Source of the DNA: Dehalococcoidia bacterium
GTDB lineage: Bacteria > Chloroflexota > Dehalococcoidia > DSTF01 > JACRBR01
Assembly: GCA_021731085.1 (NCBI GenBank)
Contig: JAKFYB010000017.1
Coordinates: 53,011-117,010, forward strand
Direction: 5' to 3'
DNA length: 64,000 nucleotides
In this document: one piece after another, positions 57,027-64,000 of the stretch
Layout of the letters: the number at the start of each line of letters is the position of its first letter
Position numbering within the stretch: position 1 is the first letter of the stretch
Notes under the pieces: generated by a model
Seen by the model: only the letters and a program-made list of their open reading frames with translations
Told to the model about the DNA's origin: nothing
Databases searched by the model: none
Position numbers and translations under genes: made by a program

Positions 57027-58000
57027 CAGGCCGACTTCGAGCCGGCAGTCGCTGGCTCGCGCGATGCTTTGGCTTCGTCGACAGGCTTCACGCCGCGCAC
57101 CCAGTGTTCGTACTTCGCGTTCTTCCCGCGGATGACGTCGAAGAAGAGCTTCTGGAGCTGCTTCGTGATTGGCCCCGGCTTGCCCGTACCGATCGTCCGC
57201 CGATCCAGCTCACCAACCGGCGAGATGTGCGCCGCCGTGCCCGTGAGGAACACCTCGTCGGCCACATACAGCTCGCTGCGGTCGATCGTGCGCTCGATGA
57301 TCTCGAGCCCGAGTTCTTCGCGCGCAAGCTCGAAGATCGAGTCGATCGTGATGCCCTCGAGGACGTTGTCGCTGCGCGCCGGCGTGATCAGCCGTCCGTG
57401 CCGCACGATGGCGATGTTCTCGCCAGAGCCCTCCGAGACGTGGCCGTCGTCGTTGAGCATGATCGCTTCGTCGAAGCCGTTCTCGACCGCCTCCGTCTTC
57501 GCCAGCGCCGAGTTCACATAGAGGCCATTGACCTTCGCCCGCGCCGGGATCGAGGTGTCCGGCACGCGCCGCCACGTTGACGTTTGGCACCGCAGCCCCG
57601 CATCCGGGTCGAGATAGTTGCCGAACGGGATCGCGAAGCACATGAAGTCGCTCTCGACGCCGTCCAGCTTCGGCCCGATGACCTCGCCGCTCTTGTACGC
57701 GATCGGCCGGATGTACGTGTCCTCGTGGTACCCGGAACCGCCGACGACGCCCGCCGTGATGTCGGCCAGCTCCTCCGCCGACTGCGGCAGCTCGATGTGC
57801 ATGATGTGCGCCGACTGCTTGAGCCGCTGGAAGTGCTCGACAGGCCGGAAGATGAGTGATTCGCCGCGCTCCTCCGACCAGTTGCCGCGGACGCCCTCGA
57901 ACACCGCTGTTCCATATAGGAAGGCGTGCGTCATTACAGGCAGCCGGGCCTCCTCGAGCGGCATGTAGCGCTTCTGGATATAGCAATACGGCTGTGGCAT
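57026..58000 (-). CDS. ilvE: Branched-chain amino acid aminotransferase
   Basis: ATG 58000 (MPQPYCYIQKR) gives 324 residues, typical of class IV aminotransferases. LPVMTHAFLYGTAVFEGVRGNW is the N-terminal signature. The PLP-binding lysine is in AKVNGLYVNSALAKTEA, followed by GFDEAIMLNDDGHVSEGSGENIAI and EVFLTGTAAHISPVGELDRRTIG. It transfers the amino group between glutamate and the keto acids of Leu, Ile and Val. No other ilv or leu gene is nearby. Confidence 0.93.
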   Translation of the reverse strand: MPQPYCYIQKRYMPLEEARLPVMTHAFLYGTAVFEGVRGNWSEERGESLIFRPVEHFQRLKQSAHIMHIELPQSAEELADITAGVVGGSGYHEDTYIRPIAYKSGEVIGPKLDGVESDFMCFAIPFGNYLDPDAGLRCQTSTWRRVPDTSIPARAKVNGLYVNSALAKTEAVENGFDEAIMLNDDGHVSEGSGENIAIVRHGRLITPARSDNVLEGITIDSIFELAREELGLEIIERTIDRSELYVADEVFLTGTAAHISPVGELDRRTIGTGKPGPITKQLQKLFFDVIRGKNAKYEHWVRGVKPVDEAKASREPATAGSKSA

Positions 58001-58139
58001 GATCGCAGTCCTTTCTATCGGGGATTGCCGTGAGTATAGGCCCAACCGCCGATTCTGCGCTACTGTAGGCACCAAGATCGTAGGGGCGGCTCTATGTGGC
58101 CGTCCGCAATTCACGACGCCGATTCGGGAGACAACACCA

Positions 58140-58970
58140 ATGACCGACAACACCATCCGCATCGGCAACGTCGAAATCACCGCCGTCCTCGACGCCGGCG
58201 CCAGCGCGCCCTGCCAGGCGCTCTTCCCGACCATCACGCTCGACCAGTGGGAGCCTCACAAGGAACACCTCGGTGAGAACGGCAAGACGCTCACGATAAG
58301 CATCTCCTCATATCTGATCCGCAGCGCCGGCAAGACGATCATCGTCGACACGGGCATCGGCAACAAAGACCGGCCGTTCTTCCCCGCCGGCCGCCTGCCC
58401 GACGCTCTCCGAGAAGCTGGCGCCCCGCCCGAAAGCATCGACATCGTCGCCAACACGCACATGCACCTCGACCACGTCGGCTGGCACACGACGAAGCAGG
58501 GCGACGCCTACGTCCCCACCTTTCCGAACGCGAAGCATCTCTTCAACAAGGGCGAGTACGAATACTTCACGCAGCCCGACATCGCGCAACAGAATCCGCA
58601 AATCATCGACTGCGTCCTTCCGCTGAAAGACGCCGCCGACATCGAGCTAACGTCCGACGAGTACAAGCTCACGGACGAGGTCACCGTCATTCAGACGCCC
58701 GGCCACACGCCCCATCACCAGTCGTTCGTCATTCGCTCCGGCGGCGAGGCGGGCATCCTCTGGGGCGACGTGTGCCACCACCCGGCGCAGGTCACTGAGC
58801 TATGGTCGCCGATGTTCGATCTCAACCCCGAACAGGCCCGCGAGACCCGCGAGAAGGTGCTACAGAAGATCGAAGACGAAAACCTCCGCCTCATCGCCGG
58901 CCACTTCCCCTACCCCGGCTTCGGCGACATCGTAAGAGTCGACGGCAAACGCTACTGGCGCGGCCTTTAG
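58140..58970 (+). CDS. MBL-fold metallohydrolase (lactonase-like)
   Basis: ATG 58140 (MTDNTIRIGNVE) gives 276 residues with GGGAG upstream; the frame above is non-coding. The zinc motif HxHxDH is NTHMHLDHVGWH (about residues 104-115), followed by TPGHTPHHQSF and WGDVCHHPAQ for the second metal site, and AGHFPYPGFG near the end. The sequence resembles the AttM/YtnP-like lactonase branch; a quorum-quenching or other hydrolase role is possible but unproven. Confidence 0.88.
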   Translation: MTDNTIRIGNVEITAVLDAGASAPCQALFPTITLDQWEPHKEHLGENGKTLTISISSYLIRSAGKTIIVDTGIGNKDRPFFPAGRLPDALREAGAPPESIDIVANTHMHLDHVGWHTTKQGDAYVPTFPNAKHLFNKGEYEYFTQPDIAQQNPQIIDCVLPLKDAADIELTSDEYKLTDEVTVIQTPGHTPHHQSFVIRSGGEAGILWGDVCHHPAQVTELWSPMFDLNPEQARETREKVLQKIEDENLRLIAGHFPYPGFGDIVRVDGKRYWRGL

Positions 58971-58993
58971 CCTTGGCGAGCCCGGGTATTCGC

Positions 58994-59317
58994 ATGAATG
59001 ACGAAGAAGTCCTGAACTACCGCGACGCATACGACGCCATGTTGGCGTTCCTTGCCAGGCACTACGCTGAGACGGGACATCTCAAGGATCAGATTCGGGG
59101 TTTGATCGGAGATATGGTCATCGATGAGGATGGACTCCCGATCGAAGCTGCCATGTGGGATGACTGGCTAGCTGCGATCGCAGCAGTCCATGCTGCGGGC
59201 GACGCGAGGCTCGAACGAGCGTGGCCTCCTCTCGAGTGGACTTCGTCGCCGCCTCCGCAATACAGTGGCGGAATCGTGGCCAGGTTGTGGCGCACGGTGG
59301 CTCGCGTAAAGCCCTAG
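58994..59317 (+). CDS. Small uncharacterised protein
   Basis: ATG 58994 (MNDEEVLNYRD) gives 107 residues. It is mostly helical: YRDAYDAMLAFLARHYAETGHLKDQIRGLIGDM, then AAMWDDWLAAIAAVHAAG. No family recognised with certainty. It lies 23 bp after the MBL gene and could be co-transcribed with it. Confidence 0.65.
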   Translation: MNDEEVLNYRDAYDAMLAFLARHYAETGHLKDQIRGLIGDMVIDEDGLPIEAAMWDDWLAAIAAVHAAGDARLERAWPPLEWTSSPPPQYSGGIVARLWRTVARVKP

Positions 59318-59343
59318 CAAACCCGACGACCGACGACCGTCGC

Positions 59344-61647
59344 TCACTGCGTCCCCATCGCAACCCGCTCCTCCGCCGCCGCATCCCGGTACGCCGCCCC
59401 CGTAACATCGATCGTAAGCCGCCGCATCTCGCCCGAGAACCGGAACGGCGACGCCACGCTGAGGCCGTACTCGCGCGTCACCGGCAGCCCGCCGTCGAAA
59501 CCCACGCAGAACCCCTCGCCCGCAAGCGAGATGAAGATCGGGATCGTCCGCGGCAGTTCGCGCTCGCCCACCTGCTGCCCGTTGATGAACAGCCGCGCCG
59601 TCCCGCGAAACCGCTGCTTTTCCTCGGCGACGTACTCGAACCCGAGCGTCACCGGCCCCTCCGGGATCTCGATCTCGCTCGACAGCCAGTACTCCTCGAC
59701 GCCGACGTAGTTGTAGACGTAGTGCAGCTTGCGATCGCGCACGAACAGCGAGTACCCGCCGAAGTACGCTCCGTGCGCCACCAGCACGCCCTCGCTCGAC
59801 GCATCCACGACGCACTCCGCCGTGATGTAATGCGTGCGACCCTTCAGGTTCGGCGCAACCGCCCCCGGTAGCGAACCGCCGCCCGGCTTGTACACGAACC
59901 GCTCGCGTTTCGGAGCGCCCGTCGGGATCTCGCCGCGCATGCCGCGATTGTCGATCGGCAGCACCTGGTACTTGCCCGCCTCCGCCCACCAGCGGTCGAT
60001 CATGTCGCGCAGCTTCTTGGGATTCTCGTCCGCAAGGTCATTGCACTCCGAGATGTCTTTCTCGATGTTGTACAGCTCCCACACATCCTCGTCGAACGGC
60101 TTGCTCCCGTCCGTGCCGTCGTACTGCACGCCGAGAATCGGGTGATACGTCACCGCCTTCCACCCGTCGTGATAGATCCCGCGGCTCCCCATCATCTCGA
60201 AGTACTGTGTTACGTGCCGGCCCTTCGCGTCCGGTTCCGTGAACGTGTACGCGAACGACGTCCCCTGCATCGGCTCCGACGCCACGCCGTTGATCGCCGC
60301 CGGTTTCGCCGCGCCGATCGCCTCGAGCACTGTCGGCGTGATGTCGATCGCGTGCGTGAACTGCCGACGCACCCCGCCGCCCGGCTCGATGCCCTTTGGC
60401 CAGCAGACGATCATCGGGTCCAGCACGCCGCCTTCGTGCGTCTCGCGCTTCCATCTCTTTAGCGGCGAGTTCCCCGCCCACGCCCACCCCCACGAGTAGT
60501 GGTTGTAGTGCAGCGGCCCGCCCAGCTCATCGAGCGCTGCCATGTTGTCGTCCATGCTCTCCGGCACCGCGTTGAAGAACCGCATCTCGTTCACCGAGCC
60601 GTGCGGCCCGCCCTCCGCCGACGCGCCGTTGTCCGAGATCAGCACGACCATCGTGTTCTCGAGTTCGCCCAGGTCGTCGATGAACGACAGCAGCCGCCCG
60701 ATCTGGTCGTCTGTGTGCGACAGAAAGCCCGCGAAGACTTCCATCATCCGTGCGTACACCGTCTTCTCGTCGTCCGTCAGCGAGTCCCACGCCGCCACCC
60801 AGTGCGGCCGCTCAGAAAGCTGCGTGCCCTCCGGGATGATGCCCTCGCGCTGCTGCCGCTCGTACACTCGCTGACGCCACGAGTCCCACCCCTCGTCGAA
60901 CCGCCCGCGATACTTCTCAATCCAATCTTTCGGCGCCTGGTGCGGCGCGTGGCACGCCCCCGGCGCGAAGTACAGGAAGAACGGCTTCTCGTGGTCGCCC
61001 GCGCGCAGGTCACGGATGAACTCGATCGACTTGTCCGTGATGTCGTTCGTGAGGTGATAGCCCTCTTCGTATGTCGCCGGCGGGTCGACCTCATGGTTGT
61101 CGTAGATCAGCGCCGGCGTGTACTGGTGCGTCTCCGCGCCGATGAAGCCGTAGAAGCGCTCGAACCCGCGCCCCAGCGGCCAGCGGTCGCGCGGCGCCCC
61201 CATGTGCATCTCCGACGCCGGCGTTAGGTGCCACTTGCCGACCGCGTACGCCGCGTACCCGTTCCGCGTCAGCACCTCCGACACGAACGCGCTGCTCTTT
61301 GGGATCTGGCACGTGTACCCCGGGAACCCCGACGCCAGCTCGATGATCGTCGCCATGCCGTTGCTGTGGTGATTGCGCCCGGTCAGCAAACACGCCCGCG
61401 TCGGCGAGCACAGCGCCGTCGTGTGAAAGTTCGTGTACTGCAATCCCTGCTGTGCGAGCCGATCGATGTTCGGCGTCTCAATGTCCGACCCATAACACCC
61501 GATCTGCGCGTACCCCACATCGTCGAGCACGATGTACACAACATTCGGCGCCCCTTCCCGCGCCCGCTCAGGCGTAGGCCACCAAGGCCTAGACTCCCGC
61601 CAGTCCCGCCCAATCTTCCCCCCAAACGCAGTGTGTGAATCAGGCAT
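59344..61647 (-). CDS. Sulfatase (arylsulfatase family) with C-terminal extension
   Basis: ATG 61647 (MPDSHTAFGGK) follows GGAGG and gives 767 residues. The catalytic motif CSPTR in TTALCSPTRACLLTGRNHHSNG contains the Cys that is converted to formylglycine. NVVYIVLDDVGYAQIGCYGSDIETPNID holds the metal-binding Asp pair, and VVLISDNGASAEG the second. A C-terminal beta domain from about residue 600 makes it about 200 residues longer than minimal arylsulfatases. No signal peptide is apparent. No formylglycine-generating enzyme is in the window. Confidence 0.92.
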   Translation of the reverse strand: MPDSHTAFGGKIGRDWRESRPWWPTPERAREGAPNVVYIVLDDVGYAQIGCYGSDIETPNIDRLAQQGLQYTNFHTTALCSPTRACLLTGRNHHSNGMATIIELASGFPGYTCQIPKSSAFVSEVLTRNGYAAYAVGKWHLTPASEMHMGAPRDRWPLGRGFERFYGFIGAETHQYTPALIYDNHEVDPPATYEEGYHLTNDITDKSIEFIRDLRAGDHEKPFFLYFAPGACHAPHQAPKDWIEKYRGRFDEGWDSWRQRVYERQQREGIIPEGTQLSERPHWVAAWDSLTDDEKTVYARMMEVFAGFLSHTDDQIGRLLSFIDDLGELENTMVVLISDNGASAEGGPHGSVNEMRFFNAVPESMDDNMAALDELGGPLHYNHYSWGWAWAGNSPLKRWKRETHEGGVLDPMIVCWPKGIEPGGGVRRQFTHAIDITPTVLEAIGAAKPAAINGVASEPMQGTSFAYTFTEPDAKGRHVTQYFEMMGSRGIYHDGWKAVTYHPILGVQYDGTDGSKPFDEDVWELYNIEKDISECNDLADENPKKLRDMIDRWWAEAGKYQVLPIDNRGMRGEIPTGAPKRERFVYKPGGGSLPGAVAPNLKGRTHYITAECVVDASSEGVLVAHGAYFGGYSLFVRDRKLHYVYNYVGVEEYWLSSEIEIPEGPVTLGFEYVAEEKQRFRGTARLFINGQQVGERELPRTIPIFISLAGEGFCVGFDGGLPVTREYGLSVASPFRFSGEMRRLTIDVTGAAYRDAAAEERVAMGTQ

Positions 61648-61670
61648 GCAGAACCTCCACGACGATGGTG

Positions 61671-61698
61671 CCGGAGCGCGGGCTTTTGCCCGCGTTTT
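61671..61698 (+). repeat. REP-like hairpin with T tail
   Basis: CGCGGGC (61677-61683) pairs with GCCCGCG (61688-61694) around TTTT and is followed by TTTT. The lead-in CCGGAG and the stem match the copy at 23516-23542. It may double as a terminator on the plus strand. Confidence 0.55.
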
Positions 61699-61870
61699 CG
61701 TTGGCCTACTGAGTTTGTTCGTGGACGCCAGTTTCCGGCACCAAGCCGTCAAGGGGAAGCATCGACCGTGCCACTCGCGTGTCAACAGTGCTTCGTCAAC
61801 GATTGACCAGAGCCACCCATCGGGCGTAGGATAGCCGCACCAAGAACCCGCCTACTGGGACTGACATCCG

Positions 61871-64000
61871 ATGCGCCGAGCCCTCATCGCAGCCGCCGCA
61901 ATATTCGCTATCGTCGTGACCGCCGTCGCACTACGACCGGGCGCGGATCGCGCGTCTGCCGGTGCCCCGACGCCAACCCCAACTCCCAGCGGTCTCTTCG
62001 AACTCCGCATCGACTGCGACGTGATCCTCGCGGGAATCCAGTCAAACTGCAGCGTGCCTGTCGACGCTGGCACTACGGCCGTGGATGTCGTCCTCGTGAA
62101 CGGCACGGCGTCTCAGGAGCTCCTGGGCGCCGTCCAGTTCGAGGTCATCAATCCCGATCTCTCGCGCCTCGACGCCATCACGTCCTCACCCTGCCTGTCG
62201 CCCGGCTACAACTGCAATCCAGATTTCGACCAGGTCTCCCTCCCGGGGGCTTCCTGGAACTGCGGCCCACCGTTCCCGACCGACGAGTTCACCGCAGGCC
62301 CTCCCGAGAACAGCTTTCTGGGCTGCTACACCGCGTTTGATCCCGTTCCCATAGCGTCGTCAAACGCCAAGACGATTGGCAGAGTTCATTACAGTGTTCC
62401 GCTGTCAGCAACGGTCGGATCTGTCGCGCTCACGCTCAATGATTCCTCGATCTATGACGATGGCTTCGGGGAGTTGATGAGCTGTCCGTTGATCTCTACG
62501 CCCGGTCTCTGCGTCGGAGCGACGATCAACTTCCTTCCAGCAGTAGGCGGCCCAACGTCAACGCCCACAGCCGTCGCAACCGCTGCTCAACCCTCGCCGA
62601 CGCCTACATCATCGGGCTCGGGAGTAGCGCCCTCCGCCACGCCAGCCGATCCCCTGTTCGCAATCATCGATTGCGATGCGTATCAGCCGGGAATCCAATC
62701 CGTCTGCACCTATACCCTCTCGACTGACTCCATTCGCGTCGGACAGGTCTTCGTCAATCAGGGCGCGGCCATCACCTTCCGTGGATTCCAATACAACGTC
62801 GTCAACGACGACACGTCACGTCTGCTTCCGCCAACTGTTCCCGGCATCCTCGACGGGAACCCGGATTTCGATCAGGCCGCCCTCGGGTTCACGTTTGGCT
62901 GCGACTCCGCGTTCAACCAGTTCGATGGCGTGACTTCTGGTGGTCCTGGCACCTCCTATTCCGTGCTCGGCTGTTTGTCAGTGCCACCATTCGTTTTTGC
63001 GCCAGGAGCGCTTCAATTCGCGAGCGTCGTGTACGACATTCCCGCTGGCGCGCAGCCGGGACCAATCACGCTCACGCCTAAGGGCGTGGTGCTCATCACC
63101 CCAACCAATTCCGTATTCGTCGAATGCATCGGTTCGCCGAACAACGAGAACGTGCAACTCATTCCCTGTGTTCCTGCGACGGTGATTCTCGAAGGCGCCG
63201 TCGTCGAGAAAGTCCCCGAAGGCAACGCTGCCAACACCAACCTCAGCATCCCCTCAGCCAACCTCTGGATCTGCGAAGCGCCAGCACCATGCGCCGGCCC
63301 CGGCGAGGGCGCGCTCCGCGTCGTCGAACACGCATCTGGCGTCACAGAAGGCCTCGGCGCCTACGAGTTCACCGTCGAGTACGACAACTTCGTCATCCAG
63401 TCGGTGAACCCCTGCGATCTCGTCTTCGGCCCAGGCGGCGCAGGCAACGCGCGCGGCCCCGTCGACGAACTCGACTCGTCCGCCACCAACCCCGACTGTG
63501 CGCCCGATCCCGGCGGCGCGAACAACGGCTCCTGCGCGATGTCGCTCGTCCTCGAGAACCTCGTGCACTTCGGCTGCGCGACCAACGGCCAGGCCGCGGG
63601 CCCCACCGGCGACTTCGATCTCGCATCGCTACACCTGATCCCCCACCCGGATCTCAACAACGACATCTTCCCCGGCAACAACAACGGCGTCCTCACGGTG
63701 TTGAAGGACAACGGCTGTGAACTCGTCGACACGCTCGGACATCCGGTGTCCGGCAGCGTCGATGGCGGCCTCACGCCGTACTGCCGCGACCTCGCAGTGA
63801 CGGTCCGCATCCTCGAAGGCGACCTCGACCTCGACTGCGATGTCGACCTCACCGACGCGCAGGCCATCGCGTCGCGCTACGGCGCCTTCTTCGGCGGTCT
63901 CCTCTACAGCAAGTGGTTTGATCTCGAGCCGCAGTTCCACGACCTCGATATCGACATCAAAGATGTCCAGAAAGTCTTCGGCCGCCAGGCCTCCAACTGC
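61871..64000 (+). CDS. Secreted multi-domain cohesin-like/dockerin protein (3' partial)
   Basis: The frame is open from ATG 61871 to the end of the window, 710 codons with no stop. A signal peptide (RRALIAAAAIFAIVVTAVAL) and a TPTPTPT linker precede two similar domains. They start FELRIDCDVILAGIQSNC (about residue 43) and FAIIDCDAYQPGIQSVC (about 262), each with an NPDFDQ motif, and are separated by a second Thr/Pro/Ser linker. A third beta-rich domain begins about residue 464. At about 650, GDLDLDCDVDLTDAQAIASRYG and DLDIDIKDVQKVFGR form a dockerin-type calcium-binding pair. The domain pattern resembles cohesin-like plus dockerin proteins of Chloroflexota. Confidence 0.8.
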   Translation, partial: MRRALIAAAAIFAIVVTAVALRPGADRASAGAPTPTPTPSGLFELRIDCDVILAGIQSNCSVPVDAGTTAVDVVLVNGTASQELLGAVQFEVINPDLSRLDAITSSPCLSPGYNCNPDFDQVSLPGASWNCGPPFPTDEFTAGPPENSFLGCYTAFDPVPIASSNAKTIGRVHYSVPLSATVGSVALTLNDSSIYDDGFGELMSCPLISTPGLCVGATINFLPAVGGPTSTPTAVATAAQPSPTPTSSGSGVAPSATPADPLFAIIDCDAYQPGIQSVCTYTLSTDSIRVGQVFVNQGAAITFRGFQYNVVNDDTSRLLPPTVPGILDGNPDFDQAALGFTFGCDSAFNQFDGVTSGGPGTSYSVLGCLSVPPFVFAPGALQFASVVYDIPAGAQPGPITLTPKGVVLITPTNSVFVECIGSPNNENVQLIPCVPATVILEGAVVEKVPEGNAANTNLSIPSANLWICEAPAPCAGPGEGALRVVEHASGVTEGLGAYEFTVEYDNFVIQSVNPCDLVFGPGGAGNARGPVDELDSSATNPDCAPDPGGANNGSCAMSLVLENLVHFGCATNGQAAGPTGDFDLASLHLIPHPDLNNDIFPGNNNGVLTVLKDNGCELVDTLGHPVSGSVDGGLTPYCRDLAVTVRILEGDLDLDCDVDLTDAQAIASRYGAFFGGLLYSKWFDLEPQFHDLDIDIKDVQKVFGRQASNC

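Noticed and set aside
60499..61227. 242-codon plus-strand frame opposite the sulfatase
   Set aside because: Arg/Val/His-rich antisense frame with no start signal, opposite a gene with conserved catalytic motifs.
1..64000. CRISPR arrays, rRNA genes and classical insertion sequences
   Set aside because: I saw no regularly spaced repeat-spacer pattern, no rRNA-like stretch and no transposase gene on either strand.

Overview
The window is a 64 kb, high-GC bacterial chromosome segment. Nothing in it is a direct taxonomic marker. The acidic, threonine/proline-rich lipoproteins, a dockerin-bearing secreted protein, an F420-type LLM oxidoreductase, a geranylgeranyl-reductase-family flavoprotein and the 16-gene style of short overlapping operons are together most consistent with a member of the Chloroflexota, perhaps near Dehalococcoidia. 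That placement is an inference. Layout: positions 1-7.2 kb hold housekeeping genes: the end of a CCA-adding-enzyme-like HD protein, the yajC-secD-secF translocon operon, a YggT-like membrane protein, a class II histone-deacetylase-family enzyme and gltX. Directly after gltX lie tRNA-Gln(CTG) and tRNA-Glu(CTC). The most interesting part is 7,373-17,510, a 10.1 kb integrated element. It is bounded by a perfect 45 bp direct repeat made of the tRNA-Glu 3' half, beginning at the anticodon loop. Inside are a tyrosine integrase coupled to a CGNR zinc-finger gene, a divergent excisionase-like gene and a TOPRIM/RepA-type primase-helicase. These are followed by a P27-like small terminase and a ClpP-like head-maturation protease, then a coiled-coil protein, several unknown cargo genes and a MazEF/PemK-type toxin-antitoxin pair. 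No large terminase, portal, major capsid, tail or lysis gene is present. This is the architecture expected of a phage satellite (PICI-like, comparable in layout to phiRv1/phiRv2 of mycobacteria), and it carries a capsid-processing enzyme without a capsid. From 17.5 to 22.6 kb are three membrane proteins (flippase-like, GT-C-like, GT87) and a MarR regulator. From 22.6 to 39.3 kb there is an AidB-like acyl-CoA dehydrogenase, a MacA-MacB efflux operon, a SulP transporter divergent from an ArsR regulator, a PaaK-like ligase, a TauE-like exporter, methyltransferases, a cold-shock protein, a beta-helix secreted protein, a serine hydrolase and a patatin. From 39.5 to 42 kb two PQQ-type sugar dehydrogenase lipoproteins stand in tandem. 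From 42.2 to 48.9 kb is a complete phosphate regulon, pstS-pstC-pstA-pstB-phoU-phoB-phoR, preceded by phased TTAATG repeats that look like PHO boxes. From 49 to 64 kb are an LLM oxidoreductase/DUF167/nucleotidyltransferase operon, envelope proteins including a Cys-repeat protein and a Rieske-like protein that has lost cluster ligands, a geranylgeranyl reductase, a PH-domain membrane protein with ilvE, an MBL-fold hydrolase and a large sulfatase. The last gene is a long secreted cohesin-like/dockerin protein that runs off the window. Short perfect hairpin repeats of REP type are scattered between host genes, and one lies inside the acyl-CoA dehydrogenase reading frame.
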